The position numbers and the translations under genes are program-made. A DNA stretch of 64,000 bases from assembly GCF_932276165.1 (NCBI RefSeq), contig NC_063982.1:2745501-2809500 (forward strand). Reading direction: 5' to 3'. The stretch is from Plutella xylostella. Lineage: Eukaryota; Arthropoda; Insecta; Lepidoptera; Plutellidae. This document shows positions 33,301 to 45,300 of the stretch, in pieces. The notes below the pieces were generated by a model. The model was not told the origin of the DNA, did not search any database, and saw only the letters and a list, made by a program, of their open reading frames with translations. How positions within the stretch are numbered: position 1 is the stretch's first letter; each line of letters opens with the position of its first letter.

Positions 33301-36300
33301 TACGAGTCGATTGTGCCATGAATGTTTCGCGATTAAGTGACGTATTGTAAGTGACCTATTGGCGGACTGACCGTTCAGAATCTGTCAATTTAATATCTGA
33401 GATAAAAAATCGTGTATCGTTGTATTATCCGTAGCGATTCTGGTTCGTTCGTTTTTCAATGTATGTAGCTATGTAGGTTGTGATCCCCCGGACAGTGGTT
33501 TGTTATGTATTGTTGGAGAACAATATTACGGTTAATAAACCATAGAGTTTAGAGCAAATGAAACTGTGGTTGCCGTGATTTTCAGAGCTATTCAGCCTTG
33601 TACACACTTACACTTAAACTTATAAAACCCCTGTTTTTGGTCTGGATTGAGTGATAAATCGTGCAGAGAGCACTTTTTCGCGAGTTACAACATAATACGG
33701 TATGCAGGCTGGTAGGTATGTTTCGGCTTAAATTATGAAATTTTCCGCGATTCTTAGAACAGGAAAAAGTATAATTTCATCGTAATATAAATTTGTATAT
33801 TTCCATAAACAAATCTGTATTGAGTGCTGTTCATATTTTTATCTTCTTACCGAGAAGCTTATCATTGTTAAAGTATTTTATTTGTGCTGGGAATATGCTT
33901 GCCAATTAGCAAAATAATAGTACATTTATCGATTTGAATCCCGATCGGTATGGTTTTTTTTATATTAGGTAAAACTCTTTTTGTATTACACTCACGAGCA
34001 ATGAAAAAGTTCATCCTGCCATATGTCACTGGAACTTTTCCATTGCTCGTGAGTGTATATTAACGATCTGTTAGCCCTAACATAACACATGCGAAAAGTA
34101 GGTATTAGTACATTAGTTTAGTACATGTTTACAACATGACTTTATGTTACTCTTATATTACAACTCATTCCAGAGGACAACTACATTTTCCTGTTATTTT
34201 TCCTTCTACAGTTACGTGTTTTTTTCAAAATGGCGTCAGCTCGGTGGAGACTTATTGCTTCCTCCAGCGCGATCCCACTTCCTTCCTCTTTTAACAACGT
34301 TTTCATTTTAACAAGAAAAATATTTTTGTGTTTACGACGGCACAATGGATAATAGATCAACCGTACGTTCGCACTGAAATGGGAGACCATTTGTACCAAT
34401 TTATGGACCTATACAGGGAGTAATATGTATTACATTGAGTAGTGGAATAGATGAACGGTCAGGTGGTAATATTCCAATAGGAAGGTTGAAGCTATAAGAC
34501 GTACCAAATTTTATGCTGTGCATCCATAAGTGATACCTACACAGGTGTTAAACACAAAAAAAGTTGTCATACACTTTACTGTTTAAAAAAAACTCATAGA
34601 ATTACCTAACTAAAAACCTAAGAGACTAACCTAACCGAGTAGTTTTACCAGGGCCGACAACAAACACACATCTTTCATAACTCAACAACTCACGCAATGC
34701 TGGAGGGTTACTCTATACTGACGAAAAACGAACGAACGAGAGCTGTCGTACAATCGGCACATTCAATACTACAACACAGAGTCGTGGCTCGTGCAGCAAT
34801 GCTCCGAAACTTTGTTTTTCGTCGCATAGACTGACCCCCCTGAACCGATTTGGATGAAACTCTTGACCCTCACCTGTGAGCTCCGGATGCCGCTGCTGCT
34901 TCAGCCAGCGCTCGTCCTCCGAGTCGATGTCGTACTCTGGCTGCTCCTGCTCCTGCCATAGGGCTGCAACAAGCAAATGTGGACTTTAACTATATGGATC
35001 ATACGGTATATTATTATTGCATAACTTGAGACAAGGGCATCAAAAACATCGTGAGAAAACCTGCATATCTAGATTTAACACATCTAGATATGTGAACCCA
35101 CCAACCCGCAGTGGACCAGCGTGGTGGGAAATGGTCCAAGCTTAGGACGGGAGTGTAGACCTTGGGGATATGCACAAAGGTTCCATTCGAGAGAGCCAGA
35201 TGCAAGTACTTACACCCCCTAGCAGAGAATAGAATAGAGACAAGGGCATAACCCTATAGTCTTGTAGGAATAACAAAATGTAGACTTGAATTACACATGT
35301 CATGGTAGATTATTGCATAAGCGAAGCGTTTTCTTTTTCATATAATTAAATCGAATCGTAGTCAGTTCTTGCTTAGTTTGATCCATTCAAGATACAAACA
35401 AAAGATAAGCTTTCAATTACGCTTGGTTATACAAAGTCCAAAGACTGAGTAAACGTTTTTTTAATTTAAAAACTACATTTTATAACTTTGCAAGAGCAGA
35501 GCGGGAAATCTCATCAATTCTTCTTTGTAACATTGTTTAGGTCAATGAAAAGCTCCGCGGCCACACGTTTCGTTCGAAATTAAATAAAAGCTCTATCGTG
35601 CCGACTTCGCTTCTTATTAAGAATTCCATTATTTAACCCTAAAGCTCTGTGCTGGAATTATAATTGGTTTCTTTGGTTTGTAGCTCTTGTGCTTAGTAGT
35701 GAAGTTATTTAATTTAAAAAATGACCTCTGTTTTACTCTTTAGATGTAAAGCAAGTACAATTTTATTCTATTTTACTCAGTAATAATGTCGGTTCATTAA
35801 CAACTATGTAAGTATGTATTTACAACAAAAAACTATTATATTCTAGGTCTCAAATGTGATTATCAGTCTGCCATGGATACATTTTGACCACAATTATTAC
35901 TGGCAATAAATAGTAAGGTTTCAGAAGAGTTCAACTGTTTTTTTTTTTCAGGACTATCTAAGCACAATTTTACATATTATGTTTTAGTAAGTTATGAAAA
36001 CTAAAACAAACAAAAAACATACGTAAAGTTACAAATTAACTTTATCAGAGTTCGAGTAGTTACTTTGTCAGAGTCCTAGTTATCAAAGTTTGCATGGAAG
36101 ACGTAAAAAGCTCCATTTAACGACGTCATATTACTAGAATTCTAGCTGAAAGTTCTGTTACACGAGCAGAGGTGCTAAGGTTTCAGTTTGCAGCAAGAAA
36201 GGAAACATTTTATTTACACTTTATGAATATACAAAGTTGAAACTCTCGGGTAAAAGTCACCGTGAGTTTTTTTTCATCATCATCAGCCTGTAATCATCCA

Positions 36301-39300
36301 CTGCTGGATATAGCCACATCACTCTTTCGTCGGCCTTCTTAATCCAGCCATCTTCAACTTTTGGTAATAGGTAACTTAAAGAATATTTACTACAAGTCAT
36401 ACATAAGTATACGTAATTGTTAACTACCGGATACATGCCTTTAGAATTTACTTCTATGTCTGTCTCTGGTAACCTACCTGTGGTAGGTACACCATAGGGT
36501 GGAATTGTAGCTCAGTGAATAATAACAGTACCTACTTTCTACTGTCGGCTTCGGTAATTTCCACCCCATATTCAATAGCTCATTCATAATATATGGCTTT
36601 ATCGAAGCCCCGTTGGTAAGTAATATAGTAAAAACAAGATAACCAACGTGTTTACTATCGGAACGTACTGGTACTGGCGACAAAACAATAACACAGACAC
36701 TCTGAAGTATTATCATGCGAAATATAAGTACAGTATGACCAACTTATCCAACCCGGAGATTTTTAATGTAAAACTATACCATCTTTAATTTAAAAAATAC
36801 CAAAATTTCAGCAGCAAATTACATTATTATTATATTTATGTAGGTGTGTGTAGTTTATTACACGATATCTATCATAAAAAAATATAGGTAAGTATACAGG
36901 ATGGAATTTGGCAATGCCACCTAAAGTGGAGGTAGCCTTAATAATGTAGAAAGAAAACATTTCCTTTTTGAAAAGAAAGAAAACTGCATACAAAGATACC
37001 AAAAAAATATATTTAAAAATGTACTGTAATTTAGTGTGTGCAGTGATTAAAATCTTTTTTCGTTAATTTTTTTTATTGATTTTTTACAGTGTGACAAACT
37101 GTTTACCAAATTTTTTAGGTTTATTGACATAATAAGCCCCCCTTAAAAATGACTTTTCAGTATCATAATGTATGACAAACATAGATGAGTTAGGAGGAGT
37201 GACGGAAAACAACAAGTCTCAAATATTCTCACTATCTCCGCGTCATAACTATTTTGCCGTCGGTACCGTCGCGTACATTCATTCGTGCACAGTGCTCCAA
37301 GGTCAACGCTCAGCTGATTCTAGCCGACGCGCGCGCCTGTGTCGCTGATAGCAGTCGCCTGGTCGGTATGTTCAGTTGAAACGATGTTCACAATTGAAAA
37401 CTAATGAACGTGGTCTGGCAGAGGTGAATATAAGCGATAAGACCGACTTGTAACCTTATTGACTTTATTATAGTGTCCTACTCTACATGGCGTTTCAATC
37501 TATTTATCAAAACCCTTTTCTGTAAATCAGCTATTCTCTACCTATACGGTGGTATGCGGTAAAGTAAAAAGTAGTCTCTGTAAAAATCGATGTTTCTTTG
37601 TCTAAAGAACACCTAGATCTAGTCCTTGTAATGTGATTTCATCGTGTTCGATATAAAACCTATCAGAGCTTTCTACACGTTACAAAATTTAATTAAAAAC
37701 AAACATAGCTACCATGTTACGTGCCTTTGTAAATACTGAAAGATTTGTGGCCTAAACAACAATGTTAAGAATTTATTATGTACCTATGTTACACAAGATA
37801 GAAATGTACCTGGGTATAAATACCTACATACTCGTAATATGTTGTAATCCAAATTTGGTAGATCCGTTGTTGGAGTGATTTACGCAAATAGGGACTGTAT
37901 ACTTTATAGGGTTTGTTATTTTAGGATATAAAAGTTTTACTAGCGGCTTAGATAAGCATGCTCTAGGATGAATCGCCTCAATTAATGATTAAAGTAGATT
38001 ATCTAAACGGGTCTTAATTAAAAATAGAGTAAGTACATTAATGCATATTTAGTAGCATAAATCCTACGGGAAATCCTTTTCCAAAAGACCGAAACTCGCT
38101 GGAAAAAGCTAGCAAGTACCTGAATGTAAACTTGGACGAAATCACGGCTTCCTAAAAATACTAAAACATTTCAGCACCGGCTACTTCGCTGTTTACGGTG
38201 CTACTTAAAAGGGTATGATTATGCTAATCGAATTTGCGCTTTAAGATCAAAACAGCAAGGTTCGCTGTTGAGCGAATGAGGGACGGAAGTGGTAGCAGGT
38301 TTATAACATGAGCGGCGTAAGGTTGAGAATAGTAAAAAATACATTTTCGGCTATTGGCCTGATAAACAAGTGGGGTTTAGGGTGTTCCCCTAAGTTACTG
38401 TGCAGTCAGAGAGGTTTACTCTTCTCATAAACAAAATTCCTTCATGAATAAATAGGGGTGATTTCTTGCTTCAAGTGGTATAATTTACGTCTTGGATCTG
38501 GCGGTAAAGTGGTTAGCAACGTGGACTTTTGCGCCGTACGTTTCGGGTTTGACTGCCGCCAGGGTTCAACGTATAAAATGGTTTCGAGATAAAATTTGCG
38601 AGTACATGAAAGGAGCCCCCTAGAGTGATGTATCTGTCGCAGGCAACTGGTTTAATCTTCTGTTTGATTGAACCACTAGCCCTTTCATTGGATGGCGCTG
38701 TTCAGTTGTATGACTAGGCCGAACGTTGATTGTACAAGCGTCACAAAACGTCCAACTAGTTAGCTGACTTAAAATCAGTCAGGTGGTGAATAAAACAAAT
38801 ATGGCGTCTAACAGCTAACAGCTGACACAAAAAGCACCAATATTGTTAGTTTTTTGCAAATAAATTAGCTTTAAAGTGCGTTATTTGTGTTAAAATAGTG
38901 TGAAAACATGGACCAACACGGATTTTTTTATTTTATAGTTTCAAAGGAAAAAAGTGGCGAAACTGGAAAATTATGAACAACAATATGAAGGAACGTTTAT
39001 TGTTATTGTTTAGTTAATTTGTGAGATAAGAGCTTTGTTGTAACATAGTCTTTTTGTTGACTCTTGTCTGGTGATGTTCACCCTAACCAGCCATTACAAA
39101 GTTGCTATACTATATCCTATTCAACGACTTCGCTGAATGACGTTCAGTCAAGACATCGAACGTTACAATCAACGACTTGACGAGTTGTCCTTTAGTCATA
39201 CAACTGAATAGCGCCATCCAATGAACGGGCTAGTGGTTCAATCAAACAGGAGATTAAACCAGTTGCCTGCGACATATCCAACTATCCGCCTATTCCTTTG

Positions 39301-42300
39301 TATGCGTCCAGCGCACCCTATGCAGTCAACAACTGACGCTCAACTGACTTGACAATCCTTTCCCCAAGATGGCAAATTCTAGTCTAGCTAGTAGCTATGT
39401 TTGTCACCATGTATTTTTTACTTATAACTGAGTTTATGCCACATTATTAACATGGTGATGCAGTCCTGTCAGTGCATTAAGGGCTGTGTATCACTTAAAT
39501 GACCATGTCTTGTTATGCGTTCTACCAAATTTCCACGATTACCATTCTGCACCAACGCAGGTGTATGCAAAATGTACAAAACGTGTTGTTCATTTTAAAT
39601 AGCTTTAAAACATCCTACCAAATTGCATTCGCAGTCGACGAACCCTCATGAGACATTTAGTGCATCCTAAACAGGCAAGCAAGACTTTATAGAGGTATAA
39701 TTGTGATTCGGAAAATGTATCATACATATTTCTCTAAGACCTTTTCTAGCTTTGCTTCGCCTTAATAAGTTTTCCCGTGGGTATTCCGGGATAAAAAGTA
39801 GCCTAGATATTATGTTTCATTCCAAGTTTCCTCAAAATTACTCAAACCGTTTTCCCATGAAAGAGTAACAAACATCTAAAAAGCCCATTCTAAAAAGCTA
39901 TGCAGGCTATCTTTAGTACCTTATTAGTACGATAGATATTTTTTTGGCTGAACCGCCTTTATAATAACAATTCGTGGTCTGGAAAACATAATATTCTTAT
40001 GACAGCTACGCCATCTTCCTATGGTTTCAAAGATGGCCGCTGTTTCGATGGAATAAGATATTATTTTCCGCTCGATGGCACGCTGCGGCAAGTCGCTGAG
40101 CGTGGTTAAAAAATCCCACCTGGCTGGGTAGACGACCTTTACCACTGATACCTTAACACTTAAGGACAGTATTGTTAATAATGGCTTTCATACTTGTAAA
40201 TGGCGTTTATGTGGCCGTCAATGTTTTAAACAATACGCTACTGATAAATTGGTTGTTACTTTGTTTAATGAACACACTCGAAAAATACAGTAAGTTATTA
40301 CCTACTTGTGCAATGCAATTCATTTACACATTTACTGAGTTAGTGGTTGTAATGCAATTTATTTATTAGCGTACCTAATTTGTTAGCTTTTAGCCGTTAA
40401 TTAGGAAAGCCCTAGAGCCCAGCAGAGGTCTATTGGATGGATTTAAGTATCTATAACAGCTAATAATGATCATTTGGGGATGATTTTCACAGTAATGGTC
40501 GGTCCGACTCCACTCGTATCAAAGTAGTCCACGATCCGAGTCTGCAGATTAGTTGATGGTGACCGAGTGTGGTCGAATCATATTTTAAACACGTTATGGG
40601 TTATAGTAACATCCGAATACTAGCATACTCTTATCGTAAAGAGCTTAAAGGCAGAGCAGCTAATTGAATTCTCAACATTTGAGCTCCACCTGAGTAGATT
40701 AGAGCTAATACTCCGAATGACTCTCAAGTCTTTACCAATCAATTTCATTCTTGAATGAAATAGGTATTGGCATTCATTGAAATAGGGCCACAAAAAAGGG
40801 TTATTTTCAGGATTATTTGTTTGATTGGGACTACTTGGGACATTAATGTTATGTGGATTGGTATGCCTCTGTTATATATTAATTCTTTTGTTTAAACTGT
40901 AAACTCAAAAGGTACAGGCTTTTGAGTTTATTCGTTACCATATAAAATAGATCTTTCCTCCTGGTAATACTATTAGAACGTTCTAAGATCTTACTTACAC
41001 TCTTATTCACTGAAACAAATCTACAGGTAGGTAAATTCCGTAAGTAAACTATTTGCGAGGCAAATTCTTAAGTAATTGGATGGAATTTGGATTCTGAAAT
41101 AGGACACTGCCTAAATTCCTACCTAAGGATAAGGACTTTGGGTAAATCTACCTGCTGAGACCGATCGATCCTAAGCTATATAGCAAAATATTTTGCGATA
41201 AAATTATCCGCCAATAGCACAGTGAGGTTAAGCTCCGCTTTCCCTTAGAAAGTTTTATCGTGGGGATTCCGGGATAAACTTGACGATTGGACGGGATTGA
41301 TTGGGTGGCTAGGAACATGCCATCCCTAGAAATACATGAAAACCAGTAGTGACGTTGCAACATCGTCTGCTGCAGCTCCTTTATATCATTTACACTTGTA
41401 TAAAAATATAATACGTGGGGACATTTCAAACACGGCCATTCGATCCCAAACTAGGCAGAGCCTAGTATAATATGGGTATCGGACAGCTAATTTATCTACA
41501 CAAATACATAGATAAATAGATACATATTGACACCCGAAACCCGTATACAAATATGTGTATTTAAACAAATATCTAACCCGGGACCAGGACCTTCGGCATA
41601 ACAATTAGGGTCACTAACCACTACACTATTCGGTCGTCGTTTGGTACCTATCATTGTACAAAGCACCTGTCGATGTTTCAAAGTTTAAACTCAAGGATGC
41701 TGCATGATGTAAGACACCCATGAGACTGTGATGTCACCTGTCCTAAATTTAAATGTAACCTTTACTAATGGTTAGTTTAGCGCTCGCAAGTCTAGTCTAG
41801 AAGTTAAAGTTCAGGGTTTCACACTGCAACAAATGGCTAAAGTTATTAACGGCAACACTTTTTTTTTACACAGAAACATTTATAAATATGAACATACTAG
41901 TATAGTATTGTTTGTATTCATTCATTGGTAACGTGTGGTGGCGCTAAAAGACAATTAATATGGATTATATGCTATTAATAGAACCAGAATTTCCCCTTGA
42001 CTCGAGTTATTAATAATCACCATCAGTCAACGTATTACGTAGCTACTGAACCCGTTCAATAAGAAAATATATAAAGATAAAAGATTAAATACTCTTTATT
42101 GCACACAAACAGAAACAGTTTTACTATCATGAAAAGAAAATAATAGCTATATTTATTATATATATATATATATAATAAATATAAACACTCACACCTTGTA
42201 CTAATGTACTCGCTTGCGGAGTAGGCAGAGGTGCATAGAAATAGAAATAATGAAAATGAATATATGAATGAATATATATATAATCAATCCGAAATATCTA

Positions 42301-45300
42301 AATACGGACAGACGGGCTGGGCGACGAAGCGGGGAAGTATTTTGCAAAATATTCTATTACATTAATATGTCTGGGCAATCTGTGTGGGACGTCCTTCGCT
42401 GTAAATGAACGTTGTATACTGTACGGATGTATCGGCGTCGAAATTCAATGTAAACTTATACTTTTATCTACAATCAGGATATATAATTAGCCAAAGGTTC
42501 TTTGGTAGAGATTGCTATAAACCAAAAGGCCGCCTCTTTAACTATTTTATTTTGTTCGTTTTGTAAATTTTGTTGTTGGTGCAAATAAAGTGTAAGTGTA
42601 TTGTATTCTGCCAACCTGCAAAGATGATTCTATTTGCAAGTTATTAGCCGTCGTATAAACTCCCCATTCGTCCAGTCGGTGTAACTGATTGCGGCACTTG
42701 AAGGCTGCAACAGAGCGGCCTGGCACAGTGATTATTGACTACACTACAGTGACGTAATCAATAACAAACTCCATAATATATGTAATATATATAATATATT
42801 AGAATAGAATATTTTTTATGTCAGACGTCCTACCAATATTATAAAGGCGAAAGATAGTGAGTATGTGTTTGTGTATGTATGTTTGTTACCTCTTCACGTC
42901 AAAACGTCTGATCCGATTTTGATGGAATTTGGTATGGAGTTAGCTGACACCCTGGATTAACGAATTCCCACGGGAAAACTTTTTAAGGCAAAGCAGAGCT
43001 CGTGGGAACAGCTACTAAGTCCATAGTTGTCAGTAACAATATGACTTATTATTAAGGTTAGTTAGATAAAATTTATATTTACTAATACCATAAATAGACG
43101 AGAAATACCTAGTGTGTCAAGTTCCCTTGATTAAGGCACTTCACAGACAGCCAACTAAGTGATACTATAGCTATTATTAGCTATAGGGGTTCCGTTTTTA
43201 GGGTTCCGTAGCCAAAATGGCAAAAACGGAACCCTTATAGTTTCGTCATGTCCGTCTGTCCGTCTGTCCGTCTGTCACAGCCGATTTACTCGGAAACTAT
43301 AAGTACTACAGTGATGAAATTTGATGGGAATATGTGTTGTATGAACCGCTACAAAAATATGACACTAAATAGTAAAAAAAAGAATTGGGGGTGGGGCCCC
43401 CCATACATGTAACTGAGGGATGAAATTTTTTTTTTCGATGTACATACCCGTGTGGGGTATCAATGGAAAGGTCTTTTAAAATGATATAAAGTTTTCTAAA
43501 AAATATTTTTCTTAAAGTGAACGGTTTTTGAGATATCAGCTCTCAAAGTCGTAAAAAGTATGTCCCCCCCCTCTATTTTTATAACTACGGGGTATAAAAT
43601 TCTAAAAAAAATAGAGGTGATGCATGCTAATTAACTCTTTCAACGATTTTTGGTTTGATCAAAGTATCTCTTATAGTTTTTGAGATAGGTTGATTTAACT
43701 GTAATTTTGGTTAAGTTATTGTGCTTATTATATTTGCTGCTACGGAACCCTTTGTGCGCGAGCCCGACTCGCACTTGGCCGGTTTTTTTAATTTTTAAGG
43801 TACGAAACCCTAAAAACAACGATTTTTTATCCGATGTTGCGAACGAGATATACCCTCCCCTGTTGCTGTTATAATGTGAAGGGGTGGAAATGTCTTAAAA
43901 ACATCAACATCGGTGTGTGTAATATATTAATGTTTATCCCCACTGCGCAACTTCTGCACTGTACGGCTAATCAAGTTCCCAGATACTTTACAAAGTGGAA
44001 ACTGTATGGCTTTGCAGTCGAGTCTAGTTTGTAGCGTTTTTTATTGTTACTTACTATGTTGCTGTAGCCACAAAGTGTGGTTTTCCCTTCTTCGTAGGTA
44101 GATTTACCTTACATAAGGGGGGATGTGCCGTTACTGAAATAACAATTATATCAGAAAGTATCTGTGATCATCAGAAAAAGAGATGAGAAATAAGCACCAA
44201 ATTACTCAAAGCGGAAAAGGCTAGCTTAATGACGCCTTGTGCAATATTGAAGTACATTTATCAGCGGATCAGAATATCACCAACTAAACTAACTAGGCAT
44301 TTAGCCCTGAAGCTTACAAAGGGTTCCTCAAGGTCAGAACCAAGTCGACTAAAAACACGAATATTAACTTATTGACTGTCAAGAATCTCCTGGAACAACG
44401 AACTGTGAAAAAAAAAAAAAACAAAACAAGAAACGATACCACTTTTTCATCCTGTAGGCCGCAACAATTCTCGCGCATTCGCACCGACAGAACAATGTGG
44501 CTTTATTTCTTAACTTGCCACGTAATTTCCAAGTAATTTCTACCGAATGGAGCCGCCAGATGCTTTCTGCAGCATATGGCGATTACGATCAACACTCTTA
44601 AGGAACACGACGACAAGAGAGAGTTGTGATGTTTTTTTATAGTATAAAGCCTTGATTAGGGCTAGGAACTAAGCCTAAACCCTTCTTTCATTGGAAGGAG
44701 ACCCGTGCCCCAGCAGTGGGGACGTGATGGGTCGAGATGAAAGCCTTGATTATAAAAGTTAAAAGTTTACTAAATTACCGCAAAAAGTTAAAAAAACACG
44801 TTGAAAAACATACGACGCGACATCGACTTCAAACTTTGAGATTGAAATACGAGAACCCTTCAGCTTAGCGTTAAATCGAAAACGTTCGTCCGACGAGTAT
44901 TATGTTTTATCGACGACGCTTCAGGAAATAGGGCAGCACCGCGTCAAAGTTAACTTTCAAGTGTTTCTTTATGGTAAATAATTGGGGAGTGTCGGGAAAA
45001 TAAATATATCTTTACAGGCAACTTTTACAGCCCTTTTTGTTAAAGGGAAAAACGATTTAAAGTTGTAACAAATATAACATCACAGATCCGTATACTTTTA
45101 AACTTACAGATTAAGAGTTGATTTTTCAATGGTCAGATAAAAGTAATCGGTGGGTGAATCAACCACCACTTTGATAAGTTTTTACATATACAAATTTCAA
45201 ACAAAAACAAATCTACATAGGTTATTTTTTGTTTGCACACGCACACAGTAGACAGACAAAAACGTTAGCTTCATAACACTCCTCTTTTCTGTCAGAGGCT

